Assembly: GCA_030180135.1 (NCBI GenBank)
Contig: CM058238.1
Location: forward strand, 45,783,765-45,847,764
Reading direction: 5' to 3'
Origin: Orychophragmus violaceus
Taxonomy: Eukaryota > Streptophyta > Magnoliopsida > Brassicales > Brassicaceae
DNA: 64,000 nt
Position 1 is the first letter of the stretch. Every line of letters begins with the position of its first letter. A program made the position numbers and the translations under genes. The notes below the pieces were generated by a model that did not search any database, was not told the origin of the DNA, and saw only the letters and a program-made list of their open reading frames with translations. Of this stretch, positions 34,688 through 45,585 are shown piece by piece.

Positions 34688-37600
34688 TTTTATACAAGTT
34701 TATGTTCGTTTGTAACACACCTAAGTAACCCTTCTAAATGACTAGAAAGACACCATGATCTTCTAAAATGTCTTATGAGAATCCTTAACAAAACTTTTTA
34801 AACTAAATTTCTTGAAACTTATGTGTCATTGATTGGAGAATTTAGGTGATGTAAGACAACTATAAATAAGTTTTTGTATGCTCCTAAATGTAGAATGAGA
34901 AGCATGTTGTAATGTTTTTCTTCGTCTGTAACACCACTAAGTAACCCCTCTAAAAGACTAGAAAGAAATTTTGATCTTCTAAAAGGTCCTATGAGATCCT
35001 AAATAAAACTTTTTAACCATAACTTCTTGAAACATATATGTCATGGATTGGTGAATTTCGGTGAGGTAAGACAACAATAAGTAAGTTTTTGTATGCTCCT
35101 AAATGTAGAATGGGGAGCATTTTATACAGGTTTATGTTCTTTTGTAACACCCCTAAGTAACCCTTCTAAGTTACTAGAAAGAAACTGTGATCTTCAAAAA
35201 GATCCTATGAGAATCCTAAATAAAACTTTTTAACAAAAACATCTTGAAACATATATGTTATGGACTGGAGAATTTAGGTGAGGTAGGACAACTATAAGTA
35301 AGTTTTTGTATGGTCCTAAAGGTAGAATGAAAAGCATTTTATACAAGTTTATGTTCGTTTGTAACACCCCTAAGTAACCCTTCTAAGAGACTAGAAAGAA
35401 ACTTTGATCTTCAAAAAGTTCCTATGAGAATCCAAAATAAAACATTTTAACCAAAATATCTTGAAACATATATGTCATGGATTGGTGAATTTCGGTGAGG
35501 TAAGACAACAATAAGTAAGTTTTTGTATGCTCCTAAAGGTAGAATGGGGAGCATTTTATACAAGTTTATGTTCGTTTGTAACACCCCAGAGTAACCCTTC
35601 TAAGTGACTAGAAAAAAACTTTGATCTTTTAAAATGTCCTATGAGAATCCTAAACAAAACTTTTTAAACTAAACTTCTTGAAACAAATGTGTCATGGATT
35701 GGAGAATTTAGGTGATGTAAGACAACTATAAATAAGTTTTTGTATGCTCCTAAAGGTAGAATGAGAAGCATTTTATACAAGTTTATGTTCGTTTGTAACA
35801 CACCTAAGTAACCCTTCTAAATGACTAGAAAGACACTTTGATCTTCTAAAATGTCTATGAGAATCCTTAACTAAACTTTTTAAACTAAACTTCTTGAAAG
35901 AAATGTGTCATGGATTGGAGAATTTAGGTGATGTAGGACAACTATAAATAAGTTTTTGTATGCTCCTAAAGGTAGAATGAGAAGCAAACACCACTAAGTA
36001 ACCCCTCTAAAAGACTAGAAAGAAATTTTGGTCTTCTAAAAGGTCCTATGAGACCCTAAAAAAAACTTTTTAACCAAAACATCTTGAAACATATATGTCA
36101 TGGATTGGTGAATTTCGGTGAGGTAAGACAACAATAAGTAAGTTTTTGTATGCTCCTAAAGGTAGAATGGAAGCATTTTATACAAGTTTATGTTCGTTTG
36201 TAACACCCCTAAGTAACCCTTCTAAATGACTAGAAAGACACTTTGATCTTCTAAAATGTCCTATGAGAATCCTAAACTAAAATTTTAAACTAAACTTCTT
36301 GAAACAAATGTGTCATGGATTGGAGAATTTAGGTGATGTAGGACAACTATAAATAAGTTTTGTATGCTCCTAAAGGTAGAATGAGAAGCATGTTGTTTTT
36401 GTTCGTTTGTAACACCACTAAGTAACCCCTCTAAAAGACTAGAAAGAAATTTTGGTCTTCTAAAAGGTCCTATGAGACCCTAAATAAAACTTTTTAACCA
36501 AAACCTCTTGAAACATATATGTCATGGATTGGTGAATTTCGGTGAGGTAAGACAACAATAAGTAAGTTTTTGTATGCTCCTAAAGGTAGAATGGAGAGCA
36601 TTTTATACAAGTTTATGTTCGTTTGCAACACCCCTAAGTAACCCTTCTAAATGACTAGAAAGACACTTTGATCTTCTAAAATGTCCTATGAGAATCCTAA
36701 ACTAAAATTTTTAAACTAAACTTCTTGAAACAAATGTGTCATGGATTGGAGAATTTAGGTGATGTAGGACAACTATAAATAAGTTTTTGTATGCTCCTAA
36801 AGGTAGAATGAGAAGCATGTTGTTTTTGTTCGTTTGTAACACCACTAAGTAACCCCTCTAAAAGACTAGAAAGAAATTTTGATCTTCAAAAAGATCCTAT
36901 GAGAATCCTAAATAAAACTTTTTAACAAAAACATCTTGAAACATATATGTTATGGATTGGAGAATTTAGGTGAGGTAGGACAACTATAAGCAAGTTTTTG
37001 TATGCTCCTAAAGGTAGAATGAGAAGCATTTTATACAAGTTTATGTTCGTTTGTAACACACCTAAGTAACCCTTCTAAATGACTAGAAAGACACTTTGAT
37101 CTTCTAAAATGTCCTATGAGAATCCTTAACAAAACTTTTTAAACTAAATTTCTTGAAACTTATGTGTCATTGATTGGAGAATTTAGGTGATGTAAGACAA
37201 CTATAAATAAGTTTTTGTATGCTCCTAAATGTAGAATGAGAAGCATGTTGTAATGTTTTTGTTCGTCTGTAACACCACTAAGTAACCCCTCTAAAAGACT
37301 AGAAAGAAATTTTGATCTTCTAAAAGGTCCTATGAGATCCTAAATAAAACTTTTTAACCATAACTTCTTGAAACATATATGTCATGGATTGGTGAATTTC
37401 GGTGAGGTAAGACAACAATAAGTAAGTTTTTGTATGCTCCTAAAGGTAGAATGGGGAGCATTTTATACAGGTTTATGTTCGTTTGTAACACCCCTAAGTA
37501 ACCCTTCTAAGTTACTAGAAAGAAACTGTGATCTTCAAAAAGATCCTATGAGAATCCTAAATAAAACTTTTTAACAAAAACATCTTGAAACATATATGTT

Positions 37601-40600
37601 ATGGACTGGAGAATTTAGGTGAGGTAGGACAACTATAAGTAAGTTTTTGTATGGTCCTAAAGGTAGAATGAGAAGCATTTTATACAAGTTTATGTTCGTT
37701 TGTAACACCCCTAAGTAACCCTTCTAAGAGACTAGAAAGAAACTTTGATCTTCAAAAAGTTCCTATGAGAATCCTAAATAAAACATTTTAACCAAAATAT
37801 CTTGAAACATATATGTCATGGATTGGAGAATTTAGGTGAGGTAGGACAACTATAAGTAAGTTTTTGTATGCTCCTAAAGGTAGAATGAGAAGCATTTTAT
37901 ACAAGTTTATGTTCGTTTGTAACACACCTAAGTAACCCTTCTAAATGACTAGAAAGACACTTTGATCTTCTAAAATGTCCTATGAGAATCCTAAACTAAA
38001 ATTTTTAAACTAAACTTCTTGAAACAAATGTGTCATGGATTGGAGAATTTAGGTGATGTAGGACAACTATAAATAAGTTTTTGTATGCTCCTAAAGGTAG
38101 AATGAGAAGCATGTTGTTTTTGTTCGTTTGTAACACCACTAAGTAACCCCTCTAAAAGACTAGAAAGAAATTTTGGTCTTCTAAAAGGTCCTATGAGACC
38201 CTAAATAAAACTTTTTAACCAAAACCTCTTGAAACATATATGTCATGGATTGGTGAATTTCGGTGAGGTAAGACAACAATAAGTAAGTTTTTGTATGCTC
38301 CTAAAGGTAGAATGGGGAGCATTTTATACAAGTTTATGTTCGTTTGTAACACCCCTAAGTAACCCTTCTAAGTGACTAGAAAGAAACTTTGATCTTCTAA
38401 AATGTCCTATGAGAATCCTAAATAAAACTTTTTAACCAAAACATCTTGAAACATATATGTCATGGATTGGTGAATTTCTGTGAGGTAAGACAACAATAAG
38501 TAAGTTTTTGTATGCTCCTAAAGGTAGAATGGGGAGCATTTTATACAAGTTTATGTTCGTTTGTAACACCCCTAAGTAACCCTTCTAAGTGACTAGAAAG
38601 AAACTTTGATCTTCAAAAAGATCCTATGAGAATCCTAAATAAAACATTTTAACCAAAATATCTTGAAACATATATGTCATGGATTGGAGAATTTAGGTGA
38701 GGTAGAACAACTATAAGTAAGTTTTTGTATGCTCCTAAAGGTAGAATGAGAAGCATTTTATACAAGTTTATGTTCGTTTGTAACACACCTAAGTAACCCT
38801 TCTAAATGACTAGAAAGACACTTTGATCTTCTAAAATGTCCTATGAGAATCCTAAACAAAACTTTTTAAACTAAACTTCTTGAAACAAATGTGTCATGGA
38901 TTGGAGAATTTAGGTGATGTAAGACAACTATAAATAAGTTTTTGTATGCTCCTAAAGGTAGAATGAGAAGCATTTTATACAAGTTTATGTTCGTTTGTAA
39001 CACACCTAAGTAACCCTTCTAAATGACTAGAAAGACACTTTGATCTTCTAAAATGTTCTATGAGAATCCTAAACTAAACTTTTTAAACTAAACTTCTTGA
39101 AAGAAATGTGTCATGGATTGGAGAATTTAGGTGATGTAGGACAACTATAAATAAGTTTTTGTATGCTCCTAAAGGTAGAATGAGAAGAATGTTGTTTTTG
39201 TTCGTTTGTAACACCACTAAGTAACCCCTCTAAAAGACTAGAAAGAAATTTTGGTCTTCTAAAAGGTCCTATGAGACCCTAAATAAAACTTTTTAACCAA
39301 AACATCTTGAAACATATATGTCATGGATTGGTGAATTTCGGTGAGGTAAGACAACAATAAGTAAGTTTTTGTATGCTCCTAAAGGTAGAATGGAGAGCAT
39401 TTTATACAAGTTTATGTTCGTTTGCAACACCCCTAAGTAACCCTTCTAAATGACTAGAAAGACACTTTGATCTTCTAAAATGTCCTATGAGAATCCTAAA
39501 CTAAAATTTTTAAACTAAACTTCTTGAAACAAATGTGTCATGGATTGGAGAATTTAGGTGATGTAGGACAACTATAAATAAGTTTTGTATGCTCCTAAAG
39601 GTAGAATGAGAAGCATGTTGTTTTTGTTCGTTTGTAACACCACTAAGTAACCCCTCTAAAAGACTAGAAAGAAATTTTGGTCTTCAAAAAGATCCTATGA
39701 GAATCCTAAATAAAACTTTTTAACAAAAACATCTTGAAACATATATGTTATGGATTGGAGAATTTAGGTGAGGTAGGACAACTATAAGCAAGTTTTTGTA
39801 TGCTCCTAAAGGTAGAATGAGAAGCATTTTATACAAGTTTATGTTCGTTTGTAACACACCTAAGTAACCCTTCTAAATGACTAGAAAGACACTTTGATCT
39901 TCTAAAATGTCCTATGAGAATCCTTAACAAAACTTTTTAAACTAAATTTCTTGAAACTTATGTGTCATTGATTGGAGAATTTAGGTGATGTAAGACAACT
40001 ATAAATAAGTTTTTGTATGCTCCTAAATGTAGAATGAGAAGCATGTTGTAATGTTTTTCTTCGTCTGTAACACCCCTAAGTAACCCTTCTAAGTTACTAG
40101 AAAGAAACTGTGATCTTCAAAAAGATCCTATGAGAATCCTAAATAAAACTTTTTAACAAAAACATCTTGAAACATATATGTCATGGATTGGTGAATTTCG
40201 GTGAGGTAAGACAACAATAAGTAAGTTTTTGTATGCTCCTAAAGGTAGAATGGGGAGCATTTTATACAGGTTTATGTTCGTTTGTAACACCCCTAAGTAA
40301 CCCTTCTAAGTTACTAGAAAGAAACTGTGATCTTCAAAAAGATCCTATGAGAATCCTAAATAAAACTTTTTAACAAAAACATCTTGAAACATATATGTTA
40401 TGGATTGGAGAATTTAGGTGAGGTAGGACAACTATAAGTAAGTTTTTGTATGGTCCTAAAGGTAGAATGAGAAGCATTTTATACAAGTTTATGTTCGTTT
40501 GTAACACCCCTAAGTAACCCTTCTAAGAGACTAGAAAGAAACTTTGATCTTCAAAAAGTTCCTATGAGAATCCTAAATAAAACATTTTAACCAAAATATC

Positions 40601-41928
40601 TTGAAACATATATGTCATGGATTGGAGAATTTAGGTGAGGTAGGACAACTATAAGTAAGTTTTTGTATGCTCCTAAAGGTAGAATGAGAAGCATTGTATA
40701 CAAGTTTATGTTCGTTTGTAACACACCTAAGTAACCCTTCTAAATGACTAGAAAGACACTTTGATCTTCTAAAATGTCCTATGAGAATCCTAAACTAAAA
40801 TTTTTAAACTAAACTTCTTGAAACAAATGTGTCATGGATTGGAGAATTTAGGTGATGTAGGACAACTATAAATAAGTTTTTGTATGCTCCTAAAGGTAGA
40901 ATGAGAAGCATGTTGTTTTTGTTCGTTTGTAACACCACTAAGTAACCCCTCTAAAAGACTAGAAAGAAATTTTGGTCTTCTAAAAGGTCCTATGAGACCC
41001 TAAATAAAACTTTTTAACCAAAACCTCTTGAAACATATATGTCATGGATTGGTGAATTTCGGTGAGGTAAGACAACAATAAGTAAGTTTTTGTATGCTCC
41101 TAAAGGTAGAATGGGGAGCATTTTATACAAGTTTATGTTCGTTTGTAACACCCCTAAGTAACCCTTCTAAGTGACTAGAAAGAAATTTTGATCTTCTAAA
41201 AGGTCCTATGAGATCCTAAATAAAACTTTTTAACCAAAACCTCTTGAAATATATATGTCATGGATTGGTGAATTTCGGTGAGGTAAGACAACAATAAGTA
41301 AGTTTTTGTATGCTCCTAAAGGTAGAATGGGGAGCATTTTATACAAGTTTATGTTCGTTTGTAACACCCCAAAGTAACCCTTCTAAGTGACTAGAAAAAA
41401 ACTTTGATCTTCTAAAATGTCCTATGAGAATCCTAAACAAAACTTTTTAAACTAAACTTCTTGAAACAAATGTGTCATGGATTGGAGAATTTAGGTGATG
41501 TAAGACAACTATAAATAAGTTTTTGTATGCTCCTAAAGGTAGAATGAGAAGCATTTTATACAAGTTTATGTTCGTTTGTAACACACCTAAGTAACCCTTC
41601 TAAATGACTAGAAAGACACTTTGATCTTCTAAAATGTTCTATGAGAATCCTTAACTAAACTTTTTAAACTAAACTTCTTGAAAGAAATGTGTCATGGATT
41701 GGAGAATTTAGGTGATGTAGGACAACTATAAATAAGTTTTTGTATGCTCCTAAAGGTAGAATGAGAAGCATGTTGTTTTTGTTCGTTTGTAACACCACTA
41801 AGTAACCCCTCTAAAAGACTAGAAAGAAATTTTGGTCTTCTAAAAGGTCCTATGAGACCCTAAAAAAAACTTTTTAACCAAAACATCTTGAAACATATAT
41901 GTCATGGATTGGTGAATTTCGGTGAGGT
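34688..41928 (+). repeat. Satellite array block 4
   Basis: About 33-34 monomers, same direction. It resumes the monomer interrupted by E (TTTTA then TACAAGTTTATG), includes hybrid monomers (TTTTGGTCTTCAAAAAGATCC-type at about 39676) that mix two variants, and a few short deletions (AAGCAAACACC near 35983). It ends in GAGGT (41924-41928), the target duplication of D. Confidence 0.95.
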
Positions 41929-42209
41929 TGTGAGAATATAAGATTTAGAGTATGAGAGTAGAAGGATTGAGAGTAGTATTGAAGAGAGAAACCAAGAAAC
42001 CCTATTAGGGTTCTTGGCGGCTAGAGAGAGAGAGAGGAAAGCTGCGGTTGTGAAAGAGAAGTATATTTCTCTGTATTGATCAATAATGAGTTACAACACA
42101 TATATATATGAAGACTACTAGGGTTTATGGACATTAAACAACTAATAAACCAGAAGAAAACAAAGGAGGAATGCGCAGGAAGAGAGAGAGACAAACGGTC
42201 ACTAGATGG
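41929..42209 (-). repeat. 3' LTR of element D, outer part
   Basis: 281 bp corresponding to the terminal half of the B LTR (TGTGAGAATATA on the plus strand), with AG and TA dinucleotide runs each one unit longer. It ends in GATGG (42205-42209), the first copy of C's target duplication. Confidence 0.93.
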
Positions 42210-42350
42210 TATTAGAGAGAATGATGAAATGGAGGAGGAGAGGCTGAAGTCATGAAGACAAAGCCGAGCCTCATTCCTTGAAGAAGCCTTGGTGTTGAGA
42301 ACAAGCAAGCAAAGCAATGCTTAAGTGAGCAACAAAGGCAACTATCAAGA

Positions 42351-42494
42351 TGTGCAAAGTTGGGGCACACAGACAAATGATCAATGTGCAAAGTTGGGGC
42401 AAGATCATCATGTGCAAAGTCAGGGCCAAGTGTTGAAGTGCAAAGTTGGGACACTTATATATTCAGACAACCAAGAATGTGCAAAGTTGGGGCC
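42351..42494 (+). promoter_or_regulatory. Five-fold U3 motif TGTGCAAAGTTGGGGC
   Basis: Copies at 42351-42366, 42385-42400, 42411-42426 (TCAGGGC variant), 42437-42452 (AGTGC...GGGAC variant) and 42478-42493. They lie about 280-420 bp upstream of the TATA box, as enhancer-type repeats in an LTR promoter would. The five copies recur in the 3' LTR (45727-45869) and in both E LTRs; A and B have one related copy each. Confidence 0.75.
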
Positions 42495-42774
42495 AAACAG
42501 AAGTCTGTCAAGAATCAGACTCAAGAAGAGTCACATGTGCGTTTAAGGAGGAAAGTGGTTACAAGGACAAGTCACACTCACCCTTGGGAGTGTGCACTCT
42601 CTCTCTCCAGAAGCAAGTGGCTAAGACAAGTCACTATCAAGGTGTGAACACACCCAATTCGGATCTGAACAAGAGGACAAGATCCAGCCATTCATTCAAA
42701 CTTAGTTTTCCCTCCATTAAATCAATGGCTGTGATTCAAAGTCTTAGTTTATGATTTTAACCTAATTGTATGCC

Positions 42775-42782
42775 TATATAAA
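42775..42782 (+). promoter_or_regulatory. TATA box of element C LTR promoter
   Basis: TATATAAA in the context GCCTATATAAAGGCC, the best TATA box in the window. Repeated at 46151-46158 in the 3' LTR. Confidence 0.7.
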
Positions 42783-43351
42783 GGCCACACACGACCATTG
42801 TAAGCTTTGCTAATTCACTTTATAAAAATCAGAACTCATTTGATACAACAAACTCTTATCTCTTTCTCTATTCTTCTTGTAACAAGTTCTGCTCTTTGTC
42901 TTCATTGTTTATACAAGTTTATACACAATGTAGACCATAAAGAGCCACGGTTATGGCTGCTTAAGGCAGCCTCTTATCATGCTTGGATAACTCTTCCATA
43001 GTTAGTCCAAGTATGATGAGAGAATCATTCATAGTTGTTCTTTAGCTTCTCTTAGTTGTTCCTTAAGCTAATTACTGATTCTCTTCCATGTTATGAGTAG
43101 ACTCTCCTTGGTGAGATGTTAAGCTCTTGGAATTGTTTTCATATAGCTAAGGACTCCTTTTATACAACTAGATTAATGGCTTTCTTAAGTACAAACTAGT
43201 TGTCTTTTGTTTGAGCAGAACCGGTTGCATTACTCTTCTTTAATCTGTTTCTGTTCTTGTGTTGAGTTATGGTTCAGAGCTTCTTATGAATGTCTCATGA
43301 ACCAAACTAGATGATCAGAGCTTCCTCATGGATGCTTCTGAAATTCTAACA

Positions 43352-43363
43352 TGGTATCAGAGC
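43352..43363 (+). promoter_or_regulatory. Primer binding site of element C
   Basis: TGGTATCAGAGC directly follows the LTR terminal CTAACA. Confidence 0.92.
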
Positions 43364-43604
43364 AGCAAGTTCTTGGCTGCAAATCATTTCAAGATAGAGA
43401 GCAAAATCTGTCTTGTTTAATCTTTTACTTCCGCAATGTTTTTCATGGACCAAGCTTCTGATTTACTTGGTTCCATGCTCTTAATGCTTGTAGCTCTCTG
43501 TTTTGAAGAGATGACAAGTTGTTGTTAAGAAATCAGAGAAGAACTAGAGCATATAGTTATGTCTTTACTTGTTACTTCTCTGGTTTGTTTGTTGCTTGTT
43601 TCAA

Positions 43605-43730
43605 ACTGAGCAAGCTCAGTCCCTGAACTTTTTGAAATGTTTATGAGTTAAACTGAGCAAGAAACTCAGTCCCTGAACCTTAAACATGTGTTTGTTTCTA
43701 AGTTAAACTAAGCTATCTTAGTCCCTGAAC
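43605..43730 (+). promoter_or_regulatory. Triple leader hairpin of element C
   Basis: Three stems each followed by CCCTGAAC: ACTGAG-CAAG-CTCAGT (43605-43620), ACTGAG-CAAGAAA-CTCAGT (43652-43670) and ACTAAG-CTAT-CTTAGT (43707-43722). The third changes both arms together, so pairing is preserved. Located 240-370 nt after the PBS, where packaging or dimerisation signals are found in retroelements (inference). Same arrangement in E. Confidence 0.72.
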
Positions 43731-44455
43731 TAGAAACTTATTCTCTAACATTTTATTTTCTGTGTTTCAGGTTCATTCTCCCATACTCTCATTCTACTAT
43801 TCTCTGAGTTTGGTTTACATGCTCTTAATATGAGTTTATGCATTCCAAACTCACATACTCTCTATACTCTCATTCTCTGGTGCACACTCTCTTAATCTGA
43901 GTTGTGTGTCATCCCATACTCTCTATACTCTGGTTACTTCTATTTTACTCTAAAGTTTACTCCTAAAGAACTATCTTATTCTTGCACAGAAACTGAAAGC
44001 TCATTAGTCCTGATCAAACTTGTGTTGCTTGAGTGTTTTCTTGTGTTTAGGTGTTCTTAGGAGGAATGGCGAGTTGTTGGCAGTAAGGATCAGTCTTAAT
44101 GGCGGTTCATGCTGATGTTTAAGTGGCTGTGTGGTTGAGGAGCTGAAGAAGTCTCCAACAAAATCAGTGAGCTCATGGAGTTGTGGATTAGCTGAAATCC
44201 TCATGGAGCATTCATCAAGATGGTGGATGTGCTTATTGTTGAAGGATCTTCCCAAGGGAGAATGGCGGTTTATACTCTGTCCATTCAAGAAGGGAGAGGC
44301 CTCGTTTGTTGTTTGTTGGTGTTAGAACCGTGGTTCAACCAAGTGGAGTAAGACCACAAGACAAGCCCAACATAGTTCAAACCAAAGAGATGGCTATGGT
44401 GGAAGATCTAGTGGATATGCAAGCTGGTGACACGATGAATCAGCCCAACTTGTTT
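43731..44455 (+). other. Internal region of element C, no coding evidence
   Basis: Imperfect direct repeats containing CATACTCTCTATACTCT and CTCTTAATMTGAGTT (about 43770-43945). Downstream frames at 44131-44325 and 44306-44515 have no recognisable domain. Parts resemble E internal sequence in reverse order of strand, as expected from opposite orientation. I see no intact gene. Confidence 0.65.
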
Positions 44456-44550
44456 CTTGAATACTCCCTCCATAACAATGGAGAACTCAAGAATTGTTGT
44501 GATCTTTCTTCTTGAATACTCCCTCCATAATAATGGAGAACTCAAGAGTG
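44456..44550 (+). pseudogene. Duplicated relic of a copia gag start in element C
   Basis: Two tandem copies, 55 bp apart (44456 and 44511), of CTTGAATACTCCCTCC followed by AATGGAGAACTCAAGA. In element B the same two blocks flank the gag start: the leader sequence and the ATG of MENSRVV. In C the first copy translates MENSRIVVI from 44478 and then leaves homology. Between the blocks B has about 20 more bases. This is a remnant of a B-like gag, internally duplicated, and cannot encode a functional Gag. Confidence 0.72.
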
Positions 44551-44812
44551 ATAGATCCGAGAATCACCAAGTGGAGCAGGCCAAGAAGAGTATGCAAGCT
44601 GGTGATAGATTTGTGGTGCAAAAGTCAGATTGCACAAGTGGTAGAGTCATGGTGAAGAACCATGGACAATTCAATAGTGCGGGGGAGCTTAAGCTCAAAT
44701 CCAAACCGCAACTCACATTACTATGATCAGGCTACTTCTAAAACTCTTTTTTTTTCATTACCATTATAGATTGCCTAAAGACTTGATAGTGTTTGATAGA
44801 GTTTAAGTGTTG

Positions 44813-45050
44813 AAAACGTTTCCCAATTCTCAAAACGTTTTCAATCTATTCTTAAAAGGTTTTGAAACCTATTGAAGTTCAAACTCTTGTGATTCTCTTG
44901 ATTATGATGTTGTTATGTTTCATTTCAAAGTCAAAAACGTTTTAAACCTTATTCTCAAAACGTTTTCAGACTTGATTTTTCATTTGAATCTTGTTGTGAT
45001 CATGTGTTTCAAAGATAAAACGTTTTACAATCAATTCTCTAAAACGTTTC
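44813..45050 (+). repeat. AAAACGTTTT palindrome cluster in element C
   Basis: Six copies of an AAAACGTTT core near 44813, 44832, 44934, 44956, 45017 and 45041, many extended to AAAACGTTTT. E has three and one variant in the equivalent part (32004-32120). Could be a protein binding site (ACGT core) or simple internal duplication. Confidence 0.6.
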
Positions 45051-45448
45051 AAACCTAAAGGTTTTATTCATAACTAATGTCTTAGATGCCATTTCATATA
45101 CTTTAACATGTTTCCTTTAAACCTTTGTGTTGAAGGTTTATAAGGAGAAGAGAAAGGCATGCTTAAGGAGCATTAGGAAGTGAAGCCTTGAAGTCTTTCC
45201 AAGAGGAAGATGAGACCGACTTGAAGTTCTTCCAAGATGAGAAGGATGATGGAAGTTGGGGTTAAAGGCCGGAGCCCTATGGATTCGAAGTTTCAAAAGA
45301 CACAACAAGAGCAAGAAGATCATATCAAGAGAAGTCAAGTCAAGGAATGCTAAGGAATTAAAGAGTTATGGAAAGGAGTAGCCGTGATCCAAGATGTTCA
45401 TACCAAGGTCAAGTTACATCTTGAGTATGTGGACTATACTCTTTTTGT

Positions 45449-45490
45449 CCTCCTTAAGGTTTTATCCCAAAGAGGTTTTCCTTGAGGAGG
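45449..45490 (+). promoter_or_regulatory. Conserved 3' hairpin of element C
   Basis: CCTCCTTAAGG (45449-45459), 20-nt loop TTTTATCCCAAAGAGGTTTT, CCTTGAGGAGG (45480-45490): 11 pairs including one U-G wobble. Followed by TTTTTAATGAGGTAG. Same position relative to the PPT as in A, B, D and E. Confidence 0.8.
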
Positions 45491-45576
45491 TTTTTAATGA
45501 GGTAGTTCCACAGCTCCAAGCTTGGCCTTTGGTCCTCTTCTCCCTTTGGTCTTTTGGAGTCCCGACGACCAAGTTT

Positions 45577-45585
45577 GCGGGGGAG
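45577..45585 (+). promoter_or_regulatory. Polypurine tract of element C
   Basis: GCGGGGGAG immediately before the 3' LTR start TATTAGAG. Confidence 0.88.

Larger units (their letters stand above)
42210..43351 (+). repeat. 5' LTR of element C
   Basis: 1142 bp, TATTAGAG...GAAATTCTAACA. U3 carries five copies of TGTGCAAAGTTGGGGC. TATA box CTATATAAAGG at 42774-42784 (TATATAAA 42775-42782) puts transcription start shortly downstream, leaving a long R-U5. Frames at 42325-42754 translate the repeats and are not convincing proteins. Confidence 0.92.

Noticed and set aside
42325..42754. Overlapping frames with VQSWG/AKLG repeats in the C LTRs, and counterparts in E
   Set aside because: They translate the five-fold TGTGCAAAGTTGGGGC motif in several frames at once; the region is LTR promoter sequence.
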